64,000 nucleotides of DNA from Callipepla californica brunnescens (Eukaryota > Chordata > Aves > Galliformes > Odontophoridae), in contig JALIRH010000023.1 in NCBI GenBank assembly GCA_023055505.1, forward strand, positions 9,368,423 through 9,432,422, in the 5' to 3' direction. Within the stretch, counting starts at the first letter, position 1. Each line of letters begins with the position of its first letter. The notes under the pieces were generated by a model. The model saw only the letters and a list, made by a program, of their open reading frames with translations. It did no database searches and was not told the DNA's origin. Made by a program: the position numbers and the translations under genes. Below are positions 49,400 to 59,990 of this stretch, one piece after another.

Positions 49400-50690
49400 C
49401 CTCCAAGTTAAGCAAAGAGCAAGTTAAAGACAACTGCTAAGACTGAGTGAGGTACTGATATAACTGACCAATGTAGTTGCCAAGCTGTTCTCCAGTGTAT
49501 TTGAAGTTCTCATGGGATAGAAAAAGGAAAGCATCACTGCTATTTTCAGGAAAGAGAGAAAGGACCTGGGGAACTGTGGGCTGGTGAGCTTTGTATTTGT
49601 GTCTGTGGAGGTCACGAAATGGATCCTCCTGGAGGCTGTGTTAAGACACATGTGAGATGAGGAGGTGGTCTGAGGCTGCCAGCATGGCTTTCACCAAGGG
49701 CAGATTGTGCCTGACCAGTTTGGTGGCCTTCTATAATGGAGTGTTGGCATCAGTGGTCAAAGGAAGGACAACTGATGTCATCTACCTGGACTTGTGCAAG
49801 GCCTTTGTTACAGTCTCACTCCACATCCTTGTCTCTAAATTAGAGAAATATAGATTTAAAGGCTGGACTATTGTCTGGATAAAGAACTGATAGTATGTTC
49901 TCAGCCAGGATGTTGTGACCTTGTGTTTGTCTCTAAGAGTACATCTCTGGAACAGTGCTCTTTAACTTATTTATCAAAGGCATATGCTCTTTATATCATT
50001 AATCTTAATCAGTGAAATACAGTGGGATTTAGCACACCTTTTGCAAGCTTGCAGATCAAGTTGTATGGTGCGGTTGACACACAAGAAGGGTGGGATGTGA
50101 ACCAGAGAGACTGAGACAAACTTGAGCTGTGGGCCCCCTCATGAGGTTCAACAAAGCCACGTATGCAAGATTTTGTATCAGGGTTGTGGCAATCCCCACT
50201 GTGAGTACAAGCTGGGAGACAAAGGATTGAGTACAACCTTGCCAAAAAGAGTCAAGGCTGGTGATCCAGCCCCGCTACTCTGTGCTGGTGAGACTTCACC
50301 TGAAGTACTGCATCAAGATGTGAAGACCTCTGTACTGGAGTGACATGGTGCTGTTGAAGAGCAGGCTGCAAAAATGACCCAAGGGATGGGGTACCTCCGC
50401 TGTGAGGACAGGCTGAGAAAATTGAGGCAACTAAAAAGAGGTTAAAAACTAAAAGAAGTAAGGTTTAGACAGGATGTAAGAGAAGTTTTTTATAGTGAGG
50501 GCAATGAAGTATTGGCACAGAGTGTCTATAGATATAGTGGAAACCCTGCCCAGAGAATCTGTGCATGCCTCATCCCTGGAAGCTGTCAAGGCTGGATTGG
50601 ATGGGGCTCTGGGCAGCCTGAGCTGGTGGAGGCAAACTGAGTGGTCTTAAAGTTCCCTTCCAACCCAAGCCTTTCTGTGGTTCTGTCTTC
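49400..50690 (+). mobile_element. CR1 LINE with reverse-transcriptase remnant, about 1.3 kb, longest CR1 here
   Basis: On the + strand the order is ORF2 palm region, 3' UTR and tail. The frame at 49657-49890 reads ...[11 protein letters not shown] then [15 protein letters not shown], the CR1 reverse-transcriptase motif with the usual aspartate after KAF replaced by valine. Later landmarks are TACTCTGTGCTGGTGAGACT, CTCATCCCTGGAAGCTGTCA, GGGCAGCCTGAGCTGGTGGA, AAAGTTCCCTTCCAACCC, and the terminal TTCTGTGGTTCTGT. Many stops; inactive. Confidence 0.93.
49657..49890 (+). pseudogene. CR1 ORF2 (reverse transcriptase) fragment
   Basis: A 77-codon open stretch covering part of the finger/palm of a CR1 reverse transcriptase. 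The motif YLDLCKAF is intact except for loss of the following aspartate. In a working element this enzyme copies CR1 RNA at a nicked target site. The frame ends at a stop after WTIVWIKN, consistent with a dead remnant. Confidence 0.85.
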
Positions 50691-51713
50691 TTTTGAAAAT
50701 TGCTAATGATGCAATTACTTACAGAGTGCTGGTTTTCTCCCCTTACTGTATTAATGACAGTTTTTCAGATGATTGCAGTGGTTTGCTTGTACACTTAGCA
50801 GAAATGAAGTATGAAAAAAGCTAAGAATTGGCATGATCCTGTACCCTAACTGAAAGCCAGATGTATGCATCCTCTCGGACCCTGTCTGGATGGTTTAGAC
50901 AGAAGGTCTACATTTCTGGAAGCCATATGAATATTTAAATAATGTTAAAATATTTAATTGTGTCTTACAGTGATATTGTTTCTGCTAAAATTCAGAGGTT
51001 TTACTAATGGTAAGTTAGCTAAATTGCTTCAAAATAAGTCAAGCAATTTATTTATTTATTTCTATTATGTAATTCTGTTAAAAGGAAAAAGAACGTTTCA
51101 TTGCTCTGGTAATATGTATTCTCTACACACCAGTTGTGGTTTTTATTTAACGAATTAATTAGCAAAGTGATTGTCTTTAATATAATCCAGTATTAAAATT
51201 CTCTCTCTGTTTTTCTGTTACAGTAGTTTGAATTAATAACAACATAAGCACAAGCTGTTTTTTTCAAAACCAGAAGGTTCACGCGTACGAGGAAGCAGTG
51301 AGCACAAAAGGAGGAAAAGAGGGAGAAAGCAGCAGGTGAGGGGATAGCAAGGACAGTTAGTGTGGCTCCTTTAAATGGAGTAGAATTGGAATACTGTAAG
51401 CCCTCTGGTGCCCTTGGGACCAGAGTTATGACCCAGCTGCTGACCTGGCCCTGGTTTTGCCAGCAGCTGGGGCTCTGTCCTAGTTATGCCGGTGCCCTGT
51501 GAGCTGCCATCAGCAGTTCCTACAGCCCGACTTCAGCACCAAAGCTGAGCACCTTGCTTGTGTAAACAGCTGGAGTGTGGGCATGAGCCAGCAGGGTGAG
51601 CCTGTGCACCTGTATGTATGCAACAGGAGCTGTGTAGCCACCAACCAGAACTTGGGGATGTCACCTCCCTGTCCTGGGGGCATCACAATAGGTCTTCCTT
51701 GCCAGCAGCATTT
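50691..51713. other. Intronic stretch between CR1 and LTR-like piece
   Basis: Unique sequence. The part from 51240 to 51700 is less AT-rich and could be extra ERV-derived material, but I cannot assign it. The open frame 51499-51807 runs into the LTR-like piece and is not a gene. Confidence 0.5.
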
Positions 51714-51995
51714 TGTCCTGGTTTTGATTGGCATAATTTTCCTGATTGTAGCTGGTATAGTGCTGTGTTATGGACTTAGGATGAGAATAATGCTGGTAAT
51801 GCACTGATGTTTCACTTACTGCTGGGATGTGTTTATACTAAGTTCAGGACTTCTCAACTTCTGATGCTGCCCTGCCAGCAAAAATGCAGGGGATGCACAA
51901 GACTGGTGGAGAACAGAATCAGGACCACTGAGTGAGACTGACTGAAGCCAACCATATGACATATGATCTCCCATAGCATATGACACACAGTTTTC
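51714..51995 (+). mobile_element. Avian ERV LTR fragment (GGLTR/ERVK-like)
   Basis: Begins TGTCCTGGTTTTGATTGGC and continues with GTAGCTGGTATAGTGCTGTG, TTATGGACTTAGGATGAGAA, GTGTTTATACTAAGTTCAGG, CTGCCCTGCCAGC and CCATATGACATATGATC. These follow the order I know from a common class of bird LTRs (TG start, AGCTGGTATGGTGCTGTGTT, CTGCCAGCG, CATACCATATGACRTCA). The 3' part after about 51995 is not recognisable, so it is a truncated solo LTR. Recalled without alignment. Confidence 0.55.
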
Positions 51996-52924
51996 TCCCT
52001 CATCCCTCCTCGCAAAGGGATAAGTGAATGACTGAAAGGTCCTTAGCTTCTTTCCAGACTAAAACAAAACATTCTTTCTTGGCATCGAGAGATAAATCTG
52101 ACAAGAGTGTGTTAGCACAAGTTGCATTTGTTATAAGCATTTTATTCATTTAGTAGTTTCTTGACACTTTGTTAATTTGTTTATCTTAAAAGTTTATTCA
52201 TTTGCTTGCAAGTTAGTTCTAAGTAACTCCCCTCTTGCTGTTTATTACCTCTGACTGTTGGTTTAAGGTTGGCATCGGTTTTCTTAGTTTTCATGTGATG
52301 TACATGACATTTTTTTGTATTACACTGGCTGTGAGCCTAATCTGACATTTGTACTCAGCACTGTTGTTGCCCTTGTACTTCAGGGACTGTTTGGTGTAAA
52401 GTTTATCAAGTGTAGTTTTTACCTCTATAGGGATCCAAATTGTGCAGTACACTTTAACCTTCTCCTTTCCCATTCCCTTTCCCATTCTCCCTCTCCTTCC
52501 ACGTTAGGCTATTTACAATAGCTCTTGAGAATTTTGAGTATCTATTGGATGTTCAAACCAGCATGCTCCTATTGCACTCCCTCTTGAAGGTGTTTCAGGT
52601 TTTGTCTAAGATTAAACAATCATTTAAGAATATCACCTGGAGATCTGCCCCCAGGCAGAAGAGTTAGGAGTGGCAGCATGTATGGAAATATGGGCAGGCA
52701 CCTGGGGGAAGGGGGTGTTATTCTGCTCCCCATCCCTGACATCCAGGTCAGGGGGTGGAGTACCCCAAGGATAAATGTTGGAGTTTTAAAGAGAGATACA
52801 AAGAGGGTTTTTGAGAACCTCAGCATTTTCCTTATCCTCAATGGTCAAATATAATCTAATAGCCCTTTGGCCAGTTCAAGCAGGGTGAGATGTAAAAAAC
52901 TTGTTCTACACTGCAGCTGGGGAG
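51996..52924. other. Intronic stretch, possible ERV-derived sequence
   Basis: No gene. The segment 52625-52920 (GC-rich beginning CACCTGGAGATCTGCCCCC) directly precedes the ERV-L-like remnant and may be part of the same element, but I cannot recognise a domain in it. Confidence 0.45.
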
Positions 52925-53225
52925 AATGATCCCACCTGGAGCCTCTGGCAGAAAGCAGCAGGGGAGACTCAAGGTCAACCCCTAGGATATTGGAGTTGGG
53001 GATACAGAGGCCCGCTACACTCCAAATGATAAAGAAACATTGGCAGCATATGAAAGGGGTTTGAACTGCTTTGGAATTTGTTTGTACTGAACTTCAGCTC
53101 GTTTTGGCACCTTGACAGCCTGTTTTGGGCTGTTTGGTCAAAGAGAGGGTCCCCTCCTAATGCTTTGTGGAATGAGTCATACTGATGACTCAGGGAGTTC
53201 AAATAGAATACCTCCAGAACAACAT
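52925..53225 (+). mobile_element. Endogenous retrovirus pol remnant (ERV-L-like), heavily decayed
   Basis: One frame near 52998-53060 reads DTEARYTPNDKETLAAYE before a stop. The pattern YTPxxKExLA is typical of the region joining reverse transcriptase and RNase H in ERV-L pol. Flanking words on the same strand, with frame shifts, continue the similarity to about 53225. Stops and short deletions show it cannot be expressed. No LTR or other gene is clearly attached. The class assignment is from memory and tentative. Confidence 0.5.
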
Positions 53226-55289
53226 AATACAATTTCCCAAAAAGAAAAAAAAAAGATAACACTGATTACACTGATAACACTTCTTGTTTGCAGTGGAGAG
53301 GGTGATAAATAAAATTCCTGTCTTAATGTAATTTCAGATAATAATGTGCAATACCAATGCTGTAGAGAGTGAGTCTGTCATAGCAGACCGGTCTCATAAC
53401 CTGGCCTTTGCAGATTTATTCATTTGTATACGGATACTGGGCTGTAATTATACCATATGCATGCTTAGTGACATTAGTGTGAACCTGTAACCCTTTTTTT
53501 TTTTTTTTTTTTCTTTTTTCTTTTTCGAGTATTGAGTATTCCCTCACACCCTTGTATCAACCCAGCTACCTTCATGAAATCTTTCCCACTTTGTTCTGAA
53601 GACAGAAAAATCAAGAATAAATATAAAAACGTACAAAAATATACATGCGTGTATAGAATTTGAAAGTAAATAAGTAAGGATTCATGTTGTGCACTGAAAA
53701 GGAGGCTGCATTTTTTTCAGCTGAAATAAACACATGAGTTATAAGTTAGCTAATTCATCAGACTGTGACTTACAGCTGTCCATCTAAGAATCACTAAATC
53801 AGTGATGCAGCCCAAAGGCCTTTTTTTAATTTCATCTTTAAATGCCTTTGGCTATGACATAGTAATAACTGGCTTCTAAGTACCATCAGCTTGCTATGTG
53901 CTGTGGTAGTACCAATACCTTTTTGCAATTTAACATAATTACACTTATAATTAAAAATATATATATGTATAGGTCTCCAAAGTGTCTTTACAGGCTCCAT
54001 AGTCAGAGTTTTTATCTCATACAATTCTGTCCTGAAGATGTCTATAGCTGTGATCTAAGATTAAAGTTAGTCATTCCAACTATTGTAAAGCTGTCAGCTT
54101 CAGTTAATGGTGTGATCAGGTATTGTGCTGTGCCTGGTTTGGAAACTTAGTGCATTATGTGATATAAAGTGGCTTAATTTCTTGTATGAATGTTAACAGT
54201 TTGGAGCTAACACGCTAGTAAATGATCCAGTAGGTCCACAGGGAAAGTTCTTATCATTTAGACAAGAATCTTCTTACACTAAATAACTTGCAAAAACATC
54301 TCCATCTAATTTTCTTGACAGTCCTAGTGACCAGGTATAATCTATCAGAATCCTAGCTTGAAAATCTCATTAAAGAATTTGTTGAGCTTCAAAAAATCCT
54401 AGCAAACAGAGGCACAGTCTTCTGAACGCATTTCATAATTAGGGTCTCAAGTTATTATGACTTCTCCAAGGTCTTTAACATGCTAATCACAAAAATTCAG
54501 GAATGCTCTGAAGGAGAAGAATGTTATTTCACACCTACTGCCTCGTGCCCTGACAAACGTAATAGCATCTCTTCCCTGTAACATGTCCTTCTCATTGCTG
54601 GTGACTCAGCAGTATGCTGTTCATGGTGCATCTGTATGTGATATTTGCTCTGATCACTTTGTATTTGCTAGATGGTGGGAAGAGAGCACTGCAAGTTGTA
54701 GCTGGCCTGGGAAAATGACAAATTCAAAACATAATCTCTATAGGAATTACTGGTATTGCCAAAACATTGACCAGACAAAGTGTGAAGTCTGAGCTGGTTT
54801 GAATCAAATTCTAATCTCTCATCAGGTTAGGCATGAAATAATGCATATTCTTTTACGTGTGTGGGCACATTGGTTTTGTTCGTCAGTGTTTTTTTAAACA
54901 GTCATAGGCTCTTCAGCTCATTGTGAAGTTAAAAATAAACATAGCAGAAAATAATTCTGTAAACTCTTCATCCTACACATGAATTCTTAGAATAGATTGC
55001 AGCCATCCAACCCTACTATTGTTGAAATACAAATCTGTAGTTGCTACTACTTAATATTCAGGGGGAGTCTGACCGTACAGTAGTTTTACCATTCAGCAAA
55101 TGGCACAGGCTTTGCAGTGCATTGAGTAAATAGATCTTCCTGTGCAGATGTCTAATGGGACATTGTATGAGGCCAAACATCACAGTGCTTCTCACATTGT
55201 TTATGGGTGCGCTGAAGCCGAGGGGAATCCCTTCTTACTGAACACACAAAATAGAGTTTTGCCTGAGTATAGACTTCTGATTGCTTTGT
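53226..55289. other. Intronic stretch with a poly-T tract
   Basis: Contains a T-rich run at 53494-53524 (19 T, C, 6 T...). Otherwise AT-rich and unremarkable. Confidence 0.55.
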
Positions 55290-55720
55290 GAAGGCCACAG
55301 GAAAGATGGAACACCTCCCCTGCAAGGACAGGCTGAGAAACCTAGGGCTGTTCAGCTTGGGGAAGAAAGGTTCTGGGGAGGCCTGAGTGTGCCCTTTAAA
55401 TAACTAAATAGGTGGACAGGGGGGTCTTTATCAGGGTCATTTGTGATGGGACAAGGGGAAATAGTTTCAAACTAAAAGAGAGGAGATTTAGAATGGATAT
55501 AATGGAAAAAAAATGTACAGTAAAGATGACGAGGCACTGTAATAAGTTGCCCAGAGAGGGGCTGGATGCCCCATCAGTGGAAGCATTCAAGGCCAGGCTG
55601 GATGTAGCTTTGAGCAATCTAGTCTAGAGGGAGATATCCCTTCCTATAGCGAGTGGGTTAGAACCAGATGGTCTTAAAGGTCCCTTCTGATCCGAGCTGT
55701 TTTATGGTCTTACAGTTTTG
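55290..55720 (+). mobile_element. CR1 LINE, 3' UTR and tail
   Basis: Landmarks in order: GGAACACCTCCCCTGCAAGG, GACAGGCTGAG, GTTCAGCTTGGGGAAG, AACTAAAAGAGAGGAGATTT, GAGAGGGGCTGGATGCCCCA, GGTTAGAACCAGATGGTCTT, AAAGGTCCCTTCTGATCC, and a degraded tail. The subfamily differs from those at 33 kb and 59.7 kb (GTTGCCCAGAGAGGGGCTGG type). Confidence 0.92.
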
Positions 55721-58700
55721 TCTAACAGTACCAAAACCAGAACAAGAAGTAACAGTTTTTGTGAGTGGATCAAAAGTATAGGATTGCAAATGTATTCTGT
55801 GATATAGTAGAAGGAGGATATGCTATGCTTGTTTTAAGGGAGTGGGCTGTTGATGTGATAACTTGCTGTGCTGTATGCTTTCCATTCAGACTGATACAAG
55901 AAGAGAACAGGAGAAGGGCAAGACATAGGGAAACACACATTTCTATGAGCAGCTTCAGACAGGAGCAGAGATATGTTCTAAATCTAGAGATACTTTGAAT
56001 AATTGATCTACATATCTACATATTTATCTTGTATAATGCAGTTTACCAGTAGGCTATTGTAGTACTTTTTACCCTGTAAACTGGATGTCTGAATGCAATC
56101 CAGCTTAAAACAAGCAAAATGCACCAGACACATAGGTGCTGAATGTCAATCTTTACACATCCTGGCAGTTTGATTCGTTTAAAGCTTACAATGCAGATGC
56201 AGAGATGAAGTTTGTTCTCAAATCTGCACTCTTTTATGCCCAAACAATTGGGGAAGACATTTAATGGATTACCTGCCGAAATGCTAGTAAATACTAAATT
56301 TCTGGAGGAGTAGGAATTTCAAAAATACAAATAGTCATCTGTGTTGAACAGCAGTTTAGTTTAGGAGTACCTATAATTATGGCTTTAGTTCAGTACTCAA
56401 GCCCTGAAGCATGAATCCTGCAAGCTGCTCTGTACAAGGAGGCTGTTGGGTCTTTGAAGAGCCCCTTTGATGTCTGTGGAACTGATTACATTTGAAGTCA
56501 GGTAAGTCTTTCAAATGTTAGGATTATCGTAATGCTTTCCATTCAGAAGACCTAGAAATGGAAGCTAACATTTAAGAATGTTTTATGAAGGTGCTGTACA
56601 GTCTTAGGATGATTTGTAGTCTGTGTAGAACTGTTACTCTCTGTGGTTAGTGAGCTTTCAACACATCAGGGAATGTGTTGGCCGCTTGCCCTGGTTTGAA
56701 GGTTAGCCTACAGGTGGTCCAAATGTTTGTGCCTTTTAGGGGTCAAAACCAGTGGGCTGCTGCTAAGGCATCTAAACCTATTGCTGAGTCTGAGCTTGGT
56801 CAGAGGTCTTCTTATAGCAGACCCTACTCAGCTGTAGCCTGTCACTGAAAAGATGACTGACTGGTACTTAGAGAATTCATTTGTTTGAAACCCAGATGTG
56901 CAGGATAACAGCAGGGCAGGCAAAAAAGAGAGAGAAAAAAAAAAGGACAGCAAACAATGAAAGAAACCGTAGGCTAACTGAACACATGCAGGAACTTTCC
57001 AAATTTATTTTAAGAGAAGAATCACAATTTAATCTTAAGAAAATCTATACCTTTCATTATGTATAGCCTGGATAACATAGCGAAAGTGGTTAATTTACTA
57101 CTAGAAGAGGGATGTAGGCAGTTAGTTGCTGCTCCCTTCACTGCTCTGGCTGCAGTAAGAATTGGAGATAGAAGTGGGATCTGCTCCCTTGTAACTGCCT
57201 TTTCCCTTACCACCTTCTGATGATTTTGTTCTGTGTGTATCTGGAGCGCTGGAGGAAAGAAACTTCTCAGTTCCCCTTATTTGTCTGGTTATGTATTTCT
57301 CATTGCTCAGATGATGATATCAGAGGAAGGGGGATTTTTGGCATCTACAAATTCTGTGTTGCTTGTAGCACAGCTCTACTGCACAGAGCAGGCACAGTCA
57401 CAACAGTCTGTACTGATAATTCTTGACCCTGTCCTGGGTGTTTATTTGGAGTTCTGTCAGCTGGATTTAAAGATTTGGTAATAGTCAAGTTTGATGGGTT
57501 ACCTGTGGAGGAGAGAGATTTATAGGCCTCATACATTGTAGGAGTTTTTTCTTATTTTTGTTTACTTGTTTTTCTTAAGTTGACTGTAGACAAAGATGTG
57601 TGTTAGTTCCACCCTTGTGTTTTGCTGAGTTTTGTGGAATTTCTGTTTAGGAAGGGGAAGATTTCTTAAAAAACCTCATCATTAAGCTTTGAACCAGATC
57701 TAGCAGGCAGTATCTTTAGTACTTTGTATCTGATGGATTTATAAGGATGCAGATGATCATGGTGGTAATGATAACTTCATTGTTTAAATGCAGAGGACAG
57801 AATACCTCTGGAAGTATAAGTTCATAAAACTTAATTTTTATCCAGCTGCGTAGCTAGGTGTCTTTAGAAAATGCTTACAACTGTGATTCTTAACCAGTGG
57901 TTTTGAAGAGAAAAATCTCCAGCACTCAAATACTATACTTTCTGTTTTGTCTGTTTTTAACTAGTTTCTGATCATCATTTTTAGTTTAATTTATGTGACA
58001 GTGTTTTACTTGAGTCTGGAAGACATGTTATCTTTACTGAACTTCTGACAAAGAATCTCACCAAATTCAGTTCATGTTTACTTTTACTTATTTATAGCAT
58101 CACTCAAGGAAAGAAGATATTTTAGTACAATGCAGTCATAGATCTGTCTTTGATCTATAGATGCTCAAGATGCTTTCTATTGTGATGGTTTGTAAATTGG
58201 TTTTAATATATAAGGTTTTCAGACAGTGTTGTTAGGCAGTCTCTGCAGAAGTTAATAGCTCAGCTGTTGCGAGGACACTCATCTTGTATTGTCTTCCTGT
58301 CACTCTCCTACCAGGGTAAATGTGTGAAGAAAAAGCAAGTTGCGAAATACTGAAATTATGCAGGAGCTTAGTTTGAAGTGATTTGTCTTGAATTAAGTGC
58401 AGTATGCAATAGTCTGATGTGTTGGATGCAGCTGTCATAATCTAAATCACTTCAGTTCTGAATAACTTAACAGGAATCTTAAGCAAATACCTTTCTGCAG
58501 TGTAGTGTCTGAGCCTTTTCAGGCTTCTTTTTTCCTTTCTTTTTTGTGTGAAACAAAAGTGAATAGGGGATTCTTATACTTAACTGATTTCTCAAATTGC
58601 CTTACATGCATCTTGCATGTTGGATGTAAGCAGGCCTAGCAGAAGGCATTTTCAGCAATTTCTATCTTAATAACCCAGCAGTCAATACTAATACCGAGAC

Positions 58701-59740
58701 AACACTGATACGTGACTGGAACATGCTAAAGGGCTCAAAAGTTTGAAAATAATAGCTTCAAGCAACTTAGTGAGAAGATTGTTTCAGATAAGTAACAAGT
58801 GGAAAAAATCATAAAAGGTTGTACACAAATTGAAAACTGAACACTAACTGCCAAATGAATGAATTTCAAATAAAAATAAATTGGGCTAAAAAGGAATAAC
58901 TAATCAGAAACTTCTGAGAAATTGAAAACACAGTTAAAACATTGCTGGATTAAAAATAAATGAGATGGGAAATGGGAGGAAAGGATACAAGTGATATGAT
59001 GAGGAAATGAAAAGAAATAAATTGTTTTTAAAATAATTTTGGTGATACAATAAAATTAAGCAATAGGGAAAGCAATTCAAGTACTGCTTATTTTGACAGC
59101 ATGGAACAGAAATAAAACTTACATGAGTGGAGATGTGATACTTTGGACTCACACGAGATTAATGCAAGTTGCATTTGGGTTTAAAACGATTCTGCTGATC
59201 TTGTTAGAAGATGTTGTATAACTGCTCCTGACGTAAAGATCTTGAGAACCAGTGTCTTGATCCGGCTTTGTGGAAGTGGTAAGATTTCTGCTTTTAACTT
59301 CCCCCGGGAGATTTATTAGGCGTAAAACCTGCAGGAGCCCCAAGTGTTATGCAACTAATGCTTTTATCCTTCCAGATGTTCCCCAAGGCTGTGTATTCTG
59401 TACTGCTGCTTTGTCCTGGCAGTGAGGCAGTGTAATAGCCCTGCCTGCCTCCAAGCAGTGGGCTCTGCCCAAAGCAACTCTGTTTAGAGCTCAGATGAGG
59501 GAGAAATGTGATTTAGGGATTATCACATCCTCACCATATAGTACAGCTGACTGCAGATGTGACCACCTCGTGGTACTGGTGGTCTGTGTCTGCTTTGTTG
59601 GAAATACTTTCAGAATGTTGGGGTTGAGATCAAAGCTAAGCAGTGACAGTAGTTAGTCCATGGTGATGCTGATCTGTGAAGTGCCTCCCTGGGTATTACA
59701 GAAATGGGCAAAGCAGCACAGTTTAAATTAATGGTGCTTT
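55721..59740. other. Intronic stretch, no gene or recognisable transposon
   Basis: About 4 kb of AT-rich sequence, unusually A-rich on the + strand from about 58750 to 59120. No gene recognised. Confidence 0.55.
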
Positions 59741-59990
59741 TAAACTAAAACAGGGAAGAGTTAGGTTAGATATTAAGAAGAAATTCTTCACATGGAGAGC
59801 AGTGAGGCCCTGGCACAGCTGTGCAGAGAAGCAGTGGTGCCCCATACCTAGAGGTGCTCAAGGCCAGGTTGGATGGAGCCCTGGGCAGCCTGAGCTAGTT
59901 GGGGGCAACCTGCCCATGCCAAGGGTTGCGACTGGATAATCTTTAGGTAAATTCCAGTCTAAGCTGTCCTATGATGCTGTGCTTCTACAA
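59741..59990 (+). mobile_element. CR1 LINE, 3' UTR and tail
   Basis: TTAGGTTAGATATTAAGAAG, AAATTCTTCACATGGAGAGC, CAGTGAGGCCCTGGCACAGC, GAGGTGCTCAAGGCCAGGTT, GGGCAGCCTGAGCTAG, then a diverged GGTTGCGACTGGATAATCTT and tail. Similar to the 33 kb copy. Confidence 0.92.
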
